Assembly (NCBI GenBank): GCA_020635495.1
Contig: JACJZQ010000019.1
Location: 1-58,767 of the forward strand
Reading direction: 5' to 3'
Origin: Flavobacteriales bacterium
GTDB lineage: Bacteria; Bacteroidota; Bacteroidia; UBA10329
Length of the DNA: 58,767 nt
Below, in pieces: positions 17,464 through 27,094 of the stretch. The notes under the pieces were generated by a model. The model searched no databases. It saw only the letters and a list, made by a program, of their open reading frames with translations, and was not told where the DNA came from. The stretch's first letter is position 1; every line of letters starts with the position of its first letter. A program made the position numbers and the translations under genes.

Positions 17464-19764
17464 TAGCAATTCTTTCAATCGGTACATGGCCGCTTGGTTT
17501 TTGGCATTGTAGGCCGATCTGCGAATGATCTGCTTCTCTTTGGTGGTAAGATGCCAGCTTAGCGAAATGTCTTCAACTTCGGGGCGTGTCAGTTCCAGGT
17601 CAATTACCTCAAGATCGGCTTTAAGCCAATCCTGTGCATAGACGGTCAGATCATCGTTCATGTAATCCTGCATAATGAACAGGTTATCGTAAATATGACC
17701 TAGCGGATTAGTTATGTGATTGAACAACGAGCGCGGAGGATTCTCGTGTACCGGCTCTATTTTTCGGCTATCGCGAATCTGAAGAATGATGACCCCACTG
17801 GTATTCTGCTCTACCCATTTTCTGATGGCGTAAAGGTGTTTTAGGGCAATAGAGGCTCCGTAAGTATCTCTAAAACCTGCATCCATCACCTCAATTTGCG
17901 GTTCAGATGGTAGTGAAACCTGAGGCGATATGTAAGGGAATGTGGCATTCATCCTCAGTACCGAACTGAACCAAACGTTATCCGCATCCTGCTTGGCAAA
18001 CAACCTTCTGAACTCAACTCCGCCTTGCAACGCCTGTCCTTTTAGCAAGCTGGGGTGGTTGAAGGTGAGATGTGCCACTGGTTGAGAACTGATATAGAGT
18101 GAACGCCCGTCATTGATGATGCTTGGGGTGAAGAACATCATTGGTATGATAGCGTCTTTTTCGTGAGTGGCATAATCGCCAAGGCGTTTATCTACGTAAC
18201 CTAGCGTGTTTTCATTAAACTGCTTTTCCAAAGCATAACCTCTATCCTTAGAGTAGATGTATGTACCATCTCTGAACTTCTGGAAACGGATAAACCAATC
18301 ATTCACCGCTAACGAAGTCGCTATCGGATTCAGAACATCCATTCCCATTCGGTCTATGTATTCACGGGAGTTCAGGTCAATGGCCGTATCTGATAATGAC
18401 CTGAGGTAAAGTTCTCGTCTATAGGCCAAGCCGAACATACCGCCAGATGCACCACACATCAACTGGGTGTGTTTCATCAGTTCGCCATCGGTAATACTAT
18501 CGGCCACCTGCATGGCCTTGTAAGACCAAAGTGCCGATCGGGCGCCACCACCCGTAACGCACACAATTACCATTTTAGGCTTTTGCCAACGTCTTTCAAT
18601 ATTCTTGGTCTTCCATTTTTTCAGTATGTCGTGATGATGGGCTACATCCTTCTCGTAAATGGCAAAATCCTGCTGCACTGTGGTAAGGGAATCCAAATTG
18701 TAAACTGCTGGGGCGTCATCATAATTAAGACCGTAAGCGCGGCTTTCGTACAGCAGAATGTCGTTCTGAACTAACAGGTGAACCATGACCACCATCACAA
18801 TCAGAAAAACGGTAGACCAACCCCTTAGCGCTGTATGAATAGCGCTGGTAAGCATCAGCAACATGGTGCAGGTAAGAAAGATGACCGCGCCTGCCGGAAT
18901 GGTAAGAGTAGGGGTTTCGCGGTAAGCACCAAGGATGAGGAAGGTTACAATGACCACGATCTCAAATACGGCTGCAATCATATGGTTCTGTTGAAATACC
19001 TTCTGAACCATCTCCTTTTCGTAGTGGTCCGAGTCTCTGGTAAGACCGATCTTAAACCAGTTTACCATGTAGGTTACCACCTTCCATTCGTAGTCGCTCT
19101 CTCTGGGAGCGGAAACGTTACGCCATTGCAGATTCTTCTGTAATAGCACTTGCATTGGTTTTTTGCCCCGTTTGGTCTTTTTAGGTTCATCTGGATTGAT
19201 ACCGAATACCATGAAGATGTTTCGGCTTAGGGCTAGAAAATAGGCATGACCGGGAATCATGAACAAAAGGATGCCGGCAATGAAGCCACCGATATCCCAA
19301 GCTAGGATAGAGGTAAGTTTAAGGTCATCTCCAAGAAGGTAAAGCTCATTTTTATACTGAAACTCCAATATCTTGTAGATGTACAGCACCAAAAAGATTC
19401 CGGGTATTATGGAGTTATTCAGCGAATACTTGAAGAATGGCTTGTTTACAGTGGCCAGAAATGGAAATCTGTAAGCATTCTGCACGTAGCTTGAAATATG
19501 AAAAGCCATCAAGAATCCACCGAACGAGAATCCAAGGATGAGAAATGACCAGAAATCTACACGACCCATGTATTCTGGGTCCCAGAACAGGTAAGGTACA
19601 CCATATCCCTTGCCAATGTAACCAGAAACGAACATGGCAAGCAGCACCCAGAAAAATAGCAGGATGTAGTTTTTCTTAAGGTGAAGGACCAACAAACGGA
19701 ATGGAAAAAAGTACAGCGTTCGTTGTACGATCTGATGATTCCATATTTGTTTGAGTATTGACAT
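17449..19764 (-). CDS. Patatin-like phospholipase with N-terminal membrane region
   Basis: A 771-residue protein: about eight membrane segments in the first 340 residues, then a C-terminal patatin domain. The oxyanion motif GGGARS lies near 405, the nucleophile motif GASGG near 438 (Ser about 440), and the catalytic Asp lies in the DAG motif of VMDAGFRDTYG. Patatins hydrolyse acyl ester bonds of membrane lipids using a Ser-Asp dyad; all parts are present. The start is the ATG at 19764 (MSILKQIW), 10 codons inside the longest frame. The large membrane part is unusual for bacterial patatins and suggests a substrate within the inner membrane. Confidence 0.85.
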   Translation of the reverse strand: MSILKQIWNHQIVQRTLYFFPFRLLVLHLKKNYILLFFWVLLAMFVSGYIGKGYGVPYLFWDPEYMGRVDFWSFLILGFSFGGFLMAFHISSYVQNAYRFPFLATVNKPFFKYSLNNSIIPGIFLVLYIYKILEFQYKNELYLLGDDLKLTSILAWDIGGFIAGILLFMIPGHAYFLALSRNIFMVFGINPDEPKKTKRGKKPMQVLLQKNLQWRNVSAPRESDYEWKVVTYMVNWFKIGLTRDSDHYEKEMVQKVFQQNHMIAAVFEIVVIVTFLILGAYRETPTLTIPAGAVIFLTCTMLLMLTSAIHTALRGWSTVFLIVMVVMVHLLVQNDILLYESRAYGLNYDDAPAVYNLDSLTTVQQDFAIYEKDVAHHHDILKKWKTKNIERRWQKPKMVIVCVTGGGARSALWSYKAMQVADSITDGELMKHTQLMCGASGGMFGLAYRRELYLRSLSDTAIDLNSREYIDRMGMDVLNPIATSLAVNDWFIRFQKFRDGTYIYSKDRGYALEKQFNENTLGYVDKRLGDYATHEKDAIIPMMFFTPSIINDGRSLYISSQPVAHLTFNHPSLLKGQALQGGVEFRRLFAKQDADNVWFSSVLRMNATFPYISPQVSLPSEPQIEVMDAGFRDTYGASIALKHLYAIRKWVEQNTSGVIILQIRDSRKIEPVHENPPRSLFNHITNPLGHIYDNLFIMQDYMNDDLTVYAQDWLKADLEVIDLELTRPEVEDISLSWHLTTKEKQIIRRSAYNAKNQAAMYRLKELLSEIK

Positions 19765-19791
19765 GCAGTTAACACGAATCAACTCGCATAC

Positions 19792-19829
19792 CAAAAAAAG
19801 GCGCGATCTACATTAGAACGCACCTTTTG
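19792..19829 (-). terminator. Rho-independent terminator of the phoD-like gene
   Basis: On the minus strand AAAGGTGCG and CGCGCCTTT pair with one G-T, 13-nt loop, followed by T residues. It lies between the phoD-like stop and the patatin gene. Confidence 0.75.
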
Positions 19830-19857
19830 CAATGAAGTTACTCGAAGAACCTACTTT

Positions 19858-21687
19858 TTAAATTTTGACAACCCTTCTGGAGAAGACCTTGTTGCCAACG
19901 GTCATTTTCATTATGTAGTTTCCTTTGGGTAGGCCAGATGCATCTACATCCAAATAATGAAGACCGACCGGAAGATCCGTAGAAGGTACACTTGTTACCA
20001 AGGCACCTAGCATGTCGTACACCTCAGTAGTTACGGTTTCTTGTTTAAACAGGTATGTTTTAATTACGAAATCATCCCAGAAAGGATTTGGATATGTTCC
20101 AAAAACTGCCGCTATCGGCTCATCTCCAATTCCAGTTCCGGATGTGTCTTCCGGACTCAAGCAAGAATTGGGAGGAAGTAGAATAGGCATCTCAGCCCGA
20201 GGAATGGAAGCGCTGTTGCCTTCTGTCAATTCGCGAGTTGCGTCAGAACAATACCAGTAAGGCCCTTCTGTAGAACTGTTGTCGTTGGGATCTTCAATGT
20301 TTCCAACGTAGTTGAAATCGCACTGAACACGTTCCTGATTAATATCCAAGATGTAATAACCGTGGCCTGTAAGTTCTGCGTACTTGATGTGTGGGTTGGC
20401 TGCGGTTATTACGGCTGCTGGTACAGAAAGAGGTGAATTCATGGTGGTGATGCTTGAGCACACGAACTCCACTCCAACCTTGTCATTTCCTTGCTCCAAA
20501 TTCATGGCCCAAGCGGTGTGAATATCGCCAGTAAGCACTACCAGATTCTCGATGTTATGAACCAGAACAGTGTCGTAGAAATTCTCGCGTTCCCAACGGT
20601 AGCCGTTCCAAGAATCTTCGCTTGCAGGAGGAATTCCAATGAATGGAATTTCCAATGCACCCATCATTACCTGCTGCCCGAGCACTTTCCACTGAGCCGA
20701 GCTATTGGCCATTTCGTTCGTTAGCCAACCTAACTGTGCTTCACCCAAAATGTGACGGTCCGGATCGTCAATGGCGTTGGCATCCTGCTCATCTCGACCA
20801 ATAATTCTGGTATCTGCCATAAACAGGTCTACCAGATCACCCCATTGGAGTGACCTATATATCTGAAGGGAATCGCTTGGGTTCGGCTCACGGAAGGGAA
20901 TCCACTCATGGTAAGCTCTGGCTGCAAAACCTTTGCGGTCTTCCCAAAGGCCATCCGCAGGTTCGTCATGTGCCTCTGCACCACCTATCCATGCGTTATT
21001 GGCCAACTCGTGGTCATCCCAAACATTGATGAAAGGATACATCTGGTGTACGCAACGCAGGTCTGGGTCCAATCGGTACTGTGAATATCGTTGACGATAA
21101 TCGTCCAATTCAGTAATTCTTTCCGAAGGTTCGTGCGGACGACCAATGCTTCCTTCAGAACCGTTCTCATAAATGTAATCTCCCAAATGGATGACGGCAT
21201 CCACATCATTACGTTCGGTTATCTGTTTGTAGCCGTGGAAGTAACCATCAACATAATCCGAACAGGACACAACTGCAAACCGCAGGGAGTCAACCATTCC
21301 TGTTGGTGCTGTTCTAGTCCTACCAGTTATGGAATGGGCTCCATTGTACTCAAAACGGAAGTAATACCACGTGTTATCGGTCAGACCGGTAACATCAACT
21401 TTTACCGTCCAATCTCTGTCAGCATCAGTATTAAAAGTTCCTGATTGCGCCACATTGCTAAATCCAGTATCGGTGGCCACTTCCCAATTAATGGTAACAG
21501 GATTACTTGATACATCAGGTGTGTATCGTGTCCAAATAATTACTCTGTCAGAAAGAGGGTCTCCAGAGGCAACTCCGTGATAAAACGGAGCCATGTCTGG
21601 ATTTACATCGCTACGCTGCGAAATATCATTCTGAGCAATTGCCAAGAACGGTAGCAACAAGAAAACTAGAAGGTTGAAGTGTTTCAT
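19858..21687 (-). CDS. PhoD-like alkaline phosphatase with type IX secretion signal
   Basis: A 609-residue secreted phosphodiesterase/phosphatase that releases phosphate from organic phosphate esters. The signal peptide runs to about 19 (LPFLAIAQ). An N-terminal beta domain (33-125) opens with the PhoD signature FYHGVASGDPLSDRVIIWTR. The metallophosphatase core has VVSCSD, VIHLGDYIYE, NVWDDHE and LTGDIHTAW. Residues from about 530 are a type IX C-terminal sorting domain (YPNPFWDDFVIK, YDMLGALV, LPKGNYIMKM, RRVVKI), so the mature enzyme is probably outside the cell or on its surface. It is a single-gene unit with its own terminator. Confidence 0.92.
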   Translation of the reverse strand: MKHFNLLVFLLLPFLAIAQNDISQRSDVNPDMAPFYHGVASGDPLSDRVIIWTRYTPDVSSNPVTINWEVATDTGFSNVAQSGTFNTDADRDWTVKVDVTGLTDNTWYYFRFEYNGAHSITGRTRTAPTGMVDSLRFAVVSCSDYVDGYFHGYKQITERNDVDAVIHLGDYIYENGSEGSIGRPHEPSERITELDDYRQRYSQYRLDPDLRCVHQMYPFINVWDDHELANNAWIGGAEAHDEPADGLWEDRKGFAARAYHEWIPFREPNPSDSLQIYRSLQWGDLVDLFMADTRIIGRDEQDANAIDDPDRHILGEAQLGWLTNEMANSSAQWKVLGQQVMMGALEIPFIGIPPASEDSWNGYRWERENFYDTVLVHNIENLVVLTGDIHTAWAMNLEQGNDKVGVEFVCSSITTMNSPLSVPAAVITAANPHIKYAELTGHGYYILDINQERVQCDFNYVGNIEDPNDNSSTEGPYWYCSDATRELTEGNSASIPRAEMPILLPPNSCLSPEDTSGTGIGDEPIAAVFGTYPNPFWDDFVIKTYLFKQETVTTEVYDMLGALVTSVPSTDLPVGLHYLDVDASGLPKGNYIMKMTVGNKVFSRRVVKI

Positions 21688-21751
21688 GGTAGGGGATTGA
21701 GACCATGAAAGTAACGGATATGCCCGAAGCTTGAGTGCTCTTAAAGATTCT

Positions 21752-22705
21752 TTAAACTTTCAATGCCATTTTATTTCGGCTTCGAAAAAGCTTTGAGATG
21801 TTAGGAATGAACCTTGAAGTGCGTGCTTGGTAAGAAGCGTATTCTGGGTACTTGCTGGCGGTAATTTCTTCGCTGAAGTTGGAACTTCCCTGAAACAGCA
21901 TGAGAATAAGAACTGCGCCTGTTATGGTCCAATTCAACCACTCTCCGGTTGCCGCCACGCTGAACAGGTAAAACGTGACCCAAATACTCTGTTCAGCAAA
22001 GTAATTCGGATGACGCGATAGATTCCATAATCCACGCTGATTGAACCCACCCTCAAAATCATGTCCACTTTTTCCTGTAGAATTCATGAAAGCATGCTTT
22101 TCCAAATGAAAGTTCCATTGCTGATTGTCGGCAATTGTTTCGTAGACAATGAATCCGAGCATAAGCGTTGCTGCTATCAGATCAAGTCCGCCTAATTCAT
22201 TACCACCTTCCAAAACAAACAACATTGGGTAGGTCATGATTAACAGAAGCCCCATCTGATAAAGGGAAATGAAGAATAGATTGAATAGACTCCAAACCCA
22301 TCCCTGTTTGAAATTCATCTTTTCCTTCAGAATGGTCCAGCGATAATCTTCCTCGCCTTCCCAGAACTTCCAAGAATAACCACCTCTACGCGCAAAATTC
22401 AGCGTAAGCCGTACTCCCCAAATTGTTACCAACGATGCCATCAGAACAGCCCGTTCATTGAAGTTGCCGATAGAGGCCATATTCCAAGCATGAAAGATGG
22501 GTAGGATGCTCCAAAGCTTATCTACCTGACTGTAATTCTTGGTTATCTCGCTGATTAAGAAGCACAGAAGGGCCACCGCAATGTAAATTGTAACGGTTGC
22601 GCGAATGGCTTCCAGCTGCATAGTTGTCAGCGGATCGGCAAAATAGATGGCTAAAGCAGGTATTGCCAGAACAGAAGCAAAAAGCACTGATGCGGTCTTC
22701 TTCAT
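21752..22705 (-). CDS. DUF1295 family membrane protein (steroid 5-alpha reductase-like fold)
   Basis: A 317-residue integral membrane protein with about eight hydrophobic segments. Family features are YSQVDKLWSILP, VTIWGVRLTLNFARRGGYSWK, EDYRW, RGLWNLSRHPNYFAEQ and the C-terminal Tyr-Pro-Glu-Tyr stretch. DUF1295 proteins share a fold with sterol reductases and isoprenylcysteine methyltransferases and probably act on a lipid; the substrate is unknown. The ATG at 22705 (MKKTASVLF) is preferred over the longer frame starting at 22744. Confidence 0.88.
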   Translation of the reverse strand: MKKTASVLFASVLAIPALAIYFADPLTTMQLEAIRATVTIYIAVALLCFLISEITKNYSQVDKLWSILPIFHAWNMASIGNFNERAVLMASLVTIWGVRLTLNFARRGGYSWKFWEGEEDYRWTILKEKMNFKQGWVWSLFNLFFISLYQMGLLLIMTYPMLFVLEGGNELGGLDLIAATLMLGFIVYETIADNQQWNFHLEKHAFMNSTGKSGHDFEGGFNQRGLWNLSRHPNYFAEQSIWVTFYLFSVAATGEWLNWTITGAVLILMLFQGSSNFSEEITASKYPEYASYQARTSRFIPNISKLFRSRNKMALKV

Positions 22706-22798
22706 ATGGTGTGGTTTGAAGCAATTAACCTCATTCAGGGTCAATTGTTCAATGAAGATAAATGGCTTATCAGCTGCTTAAATTGACACGGGTCAACT

Positions 22799-23932
22799 TT
22801 AAAGTTGATCTACAATCTGTCTGAAAATGTCCTCCCAGTTCAAGGCTTTTTGTGCTGCGGAACTCGGCCTGTCGTTGAAAGAAACGATGATGATTTTCCT
22901 TTCGGGATTGATGTAAATGTGCTGCTTGTAAAGGCCAATGGCCATGAAATCGTTATACTCCTTATGACCGATATACCAACAATTGTGATAACCGTAGGTT
23001 CCACCTTCTGTGGTGTCTCGCGCTAGCGATGAGTTGACCCAATCTTCACTTAAAAGTTGCCTGCCTTGCCAGTTACCCTTTTTGAGATATAAGCGCCCAA
23101 ATTTGGCATAGTCCAAGGCCGTTGCTTGAATACAGCAGTAGGATTTTACGCGGTCTTTACGGTCGGCACTCCATTTGGCGTCACTTTCCATTCCCAACGG
23201 AGTCCAAATTTTCTCTTGCAAGTAATTTGAAAGAGGTTGTCCGGTCACTTTCTCCAGCACCTGACTGAGGAGCCAAATATTCATGTTCATGTACGCTTGG
23301 TTGGTGCCTGGTTCGTGCACGAATTTGATGAATCGCTGCGCGCGACCTAAATAGCTTCCGTAGTACAACAGCCCATCAACCGTTAGCGGATGTTCAATAC
23401 CTGAGGTGTGATTGAGAAGGTGCTTGAGTTTTACTTGCTTCCAGCGTGGGTCTTTGCTCCAATCGGGCAGATAATCGTTCACGAATTCGTCCAAAGACGG
23501 AATCAGACCATCCTGAAGCGCAAATCCCACCAAAGCCGAAGTGAACGATTTAGCTACGGAATAGGAGGGATGCAGCCTACGGTTGGCGTCATCATCATAG
23601 TGTTCATAGAGTATCGTATCGTTACGGATAATGACCAGCGCTTGGTTCGGATGTGCTTCAACCAACTCATTCAGGCTGCGCCAGAGTGGCACCACCGCTG
23701 GCGACCAATCGTTCACTTTTATCACATCTCCAAAGTCTTTGGTTTCATTCTGAAAGAAGCAGAATGGTTGCTCAGGCGCTTTGAGTTGGAGCGCATGCAT
23801 GCGTTTGTGATCCTTCAGATCTGGGCGCAAATAAACGATGCTCTTGATAGGCAGTGCGCAACCAGACAAGATGAGAATTGCCAATAACGAAAGTTGAACG
23901 AGTTTGCTAGACTCTGTTCTGGAATCTGCCAT
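22799..23932 (-). CDS. Serine hydrolase, beta-lactamase/DD-peptidase class C family, lipoprotein
   Basis: A 377-residue protein with a signal peptide ending in the lipobox LSGC. The catalytic tetrad motif is SVAKS (S-x-x-K), preceded by RLHPSYS, and LKHLLNHTSGI is the typical following block. A Tyr motif is expected near KSYCCIQATALDYAKFG, and GTYGYHNCWY resembles the KTG-like region. Such enzymes include D-aminopeptidases and esterases as well as beta-lactamases, so the substrate is not clear. The start overlaps the stop of the upstream hydroxylase gene by one base, suggesting a two-gene operon. Confidence 0.87.
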   Translation of the reverse strand: MADSRTESSKLVQLSLLAILILSGCALPIKSIVYLRPDLKDHKRMHALQLKAPEQPFCFFQNETKDFGDVIKVNDWSPAVVPLWRSLNELVEAHPNQALVIIRNDTILYEHYDDDANRRLHPSYSVAKSFTSALVGFALQDGLIPSLDEFVNDYLPDWSKDPRWKQVKLKHLLNHTSGIEHPLTVDGLLYYGSYLGRAQRFIKFVHEPGTNQAYMNMNIWLLSQVLEKVTGQPLSNYLQEKIWTPLGMESDAKWSADRKDRVKSYCCIQATALDYAKFGRLYLKKGNWQGRQLLSEDWVNSSLARDTTEGGTYGYHNCWYIGHKEYNDFMAIGLYKQHIYINPERKIIIVSFNDRPSSAAQKALNWEDIFRQIVDQL

Positions 23933-24459
23933 TATCTCAACTGAAAATGACGTGCATAATCCGGTGCAATTTCATCTCCTAGCATAAGCCAATCCATGGT
24001 CATTTTGCGTGGTACGGTAACGGTTTGTACACGGTGAAACGTTCCGAAAACACGGTCCCAAAAACGGGTTGTAACGCCATGATTGAGCTTTGGTTGATGG
24101 AAATGATGGTAGAAATGATGTTTTCTGAGAATGATGAAAATGCGGGCAACTGGGCCTTTGCGGTGGTAGCGCGCATGCACATATTCGTATAGGCCGTACA
24201 TGCCCATAAGTCCGAGAACAAAAGCCAAGGCATAGGACCAATCAAGGAGAAAGTTAAGCGTAGCGAAAAGCAAAACGGCTACACTAAACGCTGCACCTAT
24301 CTTCTTATAAGCTGGCGCGAAATAGTGCACCTTTCGATGATGAATGAGGTGTTCATCCTTGAAAAAGTTGGAGCCTTTGTGCTCATGACCAAGAAAACGG
24401 TGAAGCACATACTCTAAGAAAGTCCACAGGATAACACCTGAAATAAACGCGAATAACAT
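23932..24459 (-). CDS. Fatty acid hydroxylase / sterol desaturase family membrane protein
   Basis: A 175-residue di-iron membrane enzyme. Four His clusters are visible: HRFLGHEH, HLIHHRKVH, HARYH and HHFYHHFHQ, which is the full set for the family. Members hydroxylate fatty acids, carotenoids (CrtZ-like) or sphingolipids. The short length and the HHxFHHxxH-type boxes are similar to the small bacterial FA hydroxylases, but carotene hydroxylase cannot be excluded. It is translated just before the serine hydrolase. Confidence 0.87.
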   Translation of the reverse strand: MLFAFISGVILWTFLEYVLHRFLGHEHKGSNFFKDEHLIHHRKVHYFAPAYKKIGAAFSVAVLLFATLNFLLDWSYALAFVLGLMGMYGLYEYVHARYHRKGPVARIFIILRKHHFYHHFHQPKLNHGVTTRFWDRVFGTFHRVQTVTVPRKMTMDWLMLGDEIAPDYARHFQLR

Positions 24460-24550
24460 GAAAATAAGGGGTTAGAATTGGGTCTCTAAGTTCACAATTT
24501 GTGTAGTGAAATTCAACACTTTAAATGTTAAATGACTCCTAAATTCTTAA

Positions 24551-25174
24551 TTACTCCATATCGAGGTTTCTAAGAGTATTCTGTTGCGATATGAAATCCA
24601 GTGAATCTTGTACTTCTTGAGATGGAAATCCCAATGAATCGAGCATCAAAATTGAATCCAACCCAGCGAGCATGACCGTATCGGGCCAGAATCTTTTCAG
24701 CTTGAGCCGAGGATTGGCGTATTGCTCGTAAAATGAAAAGGCCTGAGTGAAGAATTGGACCGTATCGACCTCCAGCAACTTAAAATGCCAAGCGAAATCA
24801 TCAGCCAGAAGAGAAAGAACGTCTTCATCGAACCGCCAGTGCATTGGTGTGAGCCATATTTCGGAGGTATGACCGGTATATAGCCACATCTCAAATCGGC
24901 TTCTGGTTCGTAGTCTCAGATTCACAAATTCCATACAGTTCAAGAGACCCTGTTCTCTGGCCATGTCTGGCGAAACACACATTCTGTCAAGCACCGCATT
25001 GTTGTCTGTGCGTTTTAGTAAAACCAGCGTATCGGTTTTGAAGAAGAGACTGTCGTCATTGCTTGTAAACCATTCTCCAAGCAGATTTTTTCGGCTCAGT
25101 TCATAATTCTGTCCGTTCGATACTCCTATCGATATTGAGAACAGGAACAAGAAAATGGCGCACTTAGACCTCAT
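24551..25174 (-). CDS. Secreted protein of unknown function
   Basis: The ATG at 25174 (MRSKCAIFLFLFSISIGVSNGQ) gives 207 residues with a standard signal peptide. The mature part starts with ELSRKNLLGEWFTSNDDSLFFKTDTL, a form like lipocalin-type domains, and then has WLTPMHWRFDEDVLSLLADDFAWHF. No family is recognised with confidence. A longer frame upstream to 25240 is rejected because it hides the signal peptide. It lies 66 bases after the flavin oxidoreductase gene and could be co-transcribed with it. Confidence 0.65.
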   Translation of the reverse strand: MRSKCAIFLFLFSISIGVSNGQNYELSRKNLLGEWFTSNDDSLFFKTDTLVLLKRTDNNAVLDRMCVSPDMAREQGLLNCMEFVNLRLRTRSRFEMWLYTGHTSEIWLTPMHWRFDEDVLSLLADDFAWHFKLLEVDTVQFFTQAFSFYEQYANPRLKLKRFWPDTVMLAGLDSILMLDSLGFPSQEVQDSLDFISQQNTLRNLDME

Positions 25175-25240
25175 GGTTAACACAAAGTTCAAAAGGTATG
25201 GCCAGATCAAACTGACCCTGCTCATGAATGAAAGAGACAA

Positions 25241-26299
25241 TCAGTCAGCCACAAACTCCGGCCAACCGCTCATGTAATCAATGAATTTTTCGCCCAAGCC
25301 TTCTTTGCGGAGATGCTCACGAGAAACCGGATTTGACACAGGTTCAAAATCAGGATTTTCCATCACCAATTTCGGAAAATCGTGATGCAGAATGGCCGAA
25401 CGACCGATGGAAACAAAATCAACACCAGCATCCAAGATCTTCTGAACTTCATGGCCAGTTCGGATCTTTCCGGCAACGGTCAGTTTTACATTCTTGTAAT
25501 CGAGCGAAGTGAAATGTTCCAGCAACGATTTGTCATTGTATTGCTCGTCTTCGGGGTCTTTGAAACAATCCCAAAGGGAGATGTCCAAGAAGTCAGTTTT
25601 ACTGTCAGCAATCAACCGATTGCAGACATCCTTTATTTCTTGAATGTCCATTCCAAAACGCTCTGGTGACAGCCGAACCCCAAGCAAGAATTCAGCACCA
25701 CATTCGCGTCTAATTCCATCTAGAATTTCAAACAGTAGCCGAGAGCGGTTTTCCAACGAACCACCGTATTCGTCTGTCCGTTGGTTGTATTGCGAACTCA
25801 GAAATTGGCAAATGATATAGCCGTGGGCTCCGTGCACCTCAATGCCATCGTAACCACATTTCTGTGAGCGGACTGCTGCAGCAATAAAGTCATCGCGTAG
25901 TTGATGAACCTCTTCCAACGAAAGCGCCCTTGAACCATGTTTCTCATTAGCGGAAGGGGATACAGGCGTTTGCCCGATCAACTCTTTGGGAGAACGCAAA
26001 CCCGCGTGGTGCAATTGAATGACCGCCAGACTGCCATGTTCTTTAATGGCCGCTGCCAAACGCTTGTGGCCGTCCATCAACTCATCTGAGAAAATGCCCA
26101 ACTGGCTAGGAAAGCCTTTGCCTATTGCTTGCACATGCGATGCACAGGTCATGGTGAGTCCAAAACCACCCTCGGCACGTTTTACCAACCAGTTGAATTC
26201 ATCGTCAGAAAGACTACCGTCTTCGTGGCTTTGGCAGTTGGTCATTGGTGCCAGCCCGAAACGGTTTTTCATGGTTGCTCCGCAAGGGAATTTGATCAT
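25241..26299 (-). CDS. NADH:flavin oxidoreductase, Old Yellow Enzyme family
   Basis: A 352-residue FMN-dependent TIM-barrel enzyme reducing activated alkenes with NAD(P)H. Motifs include the start NRFGLAPMTN, QLHHAG (FMN/substrate-binding His), the long block GYDGIEVHGAHGYI, FLSSQYNQRTDEYGG, and VSIGRSAILHHDFP near the C-terminus. The physiological substrate is unknown. Its ATG overlaps the stop of the upstream DUF6090 remnant as ATGA. Confidence 0.92.
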   Translation of the reverse strand: MIKFPCGATMKNRFGLAPMTNCQSHEDGSLSDDEFNWLVKRAEGGFGLTMTCASHVQAIGKGFPSQLGIFSDELMDGHKRLAAAIKEHGSLAVIQLHHAGLRSPKELIGQTPVSPSANEKHGSRALSLEEVHQLRDDFIAAAVRSQKCGYDGIEVHGAHGYIICQFLSSQYNQRTDEYGGSLENRSRLLFEILDGIRRECGAEFLLGVRLSPERFGMDIQEIKDVCNRLIADSKTDFLDISLWDCFKDPEDEQYNDKSLLEHFTSLDYKNVKLTVAGKIRTGHEVQKILDAGVDFVSIGRSAILHHDFPKLVMENPDFEPVSNPVSREHLRKEGLGEKFIDYMSGWPEFVAD

Positions 26300-27094
26300 C
26301 GGTCAGAATTTGAGTCGTTCAGATAGGCTTCAATATCATCTTTTAGCAACTGAGCCGATTGCCGCACCCCAAGATTATATCTGAGCAACATTTCCTTAAT
26401 AAGACATTCAGACTTGATATTGTTCCTGCCAAGAGGTGAAGTAATAAGCTCAATTGCTGCTGCTTTCCACTCAGCAGAATCTTGCATAAACAGGATGGCC
26501 AATGAAGTGTGGTAGTGGAATTCGAGGTTTTCCTGACCTGTCCAGAAGTCGTTCTGTTTTTCGGTCATATCGAAATCATAATCAAACAAAAGCTTACTGG
26601 TTCCGACCGTCCGTGTGTAGTAGTCGTCAATTCTGATAGCAAGTGAATCATCAGAGCAAAGCTGACCGATTCCCAAGTTCTTTGCTTTCTGGTAATTCTG
26701 GTCTGATACCGTGTGTGCTCCAGCATTTCCATCAAAAATTTTGAAAAGCGTATCAGGATGGGTGTTAGAGAAATCGGTTTTCTGCAAATGGCGTTCAAAG
26801 AATTTCAATCTGCCTTGGTACATCCCCTATCATTCGATCGTGAGACGCAATATCTTGAGTCAATTCCTTGACAATTCCAGCTAGTAGTTCTTTCTGCTTC
26901 GCTTCTATTTTCCGACCCTCATTCCAGTTATTGATAGCTAACGCGATGAGAATTCCGATGACGACAAGAATGATCTCGCCTAAAGCATAGGCCAGATACT
27001 TGGTGAATTTGTTCTCAGCCAATAGACTTTTGCGGATTTTTTCGGAAGAATTTGATCGATCAGGTTGGTCAGTCTTCCCTTCGTTCAAGTTCAC
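26296..27094 (-). pseudogene. Frameshifted DUF6090 family membrane protein
   Basis: Two overlapping frames together make one DUF6090-like protein. The first, 26795-27094, holds the family N-terminus LLAENKFTKYLAYALGEI with the single membrane helix and ends IGDVPRQIEIL. The second, 26296-26823, continues QGRLKFFERHLQ. The break is near 26810-26823. A second flaw lies near 27040: bases equivalent to the start of the intact neighbour (ATCAAATTCTTC) are present, but without an ATG and with one A too many in an A-run, so the only frame start is a GTG overlapping the neighbour's stop. The copy therefore looks decayed, though sequencing error is possible. Confidence 0.7.

Noticed and set aside
22799..23932. 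Antibiotic-resistance beta-lactamase
   Set aside because: The SxxK motif is shared by many esterases and peptidases of this family; no class-specific YAN/KTG set is clear.
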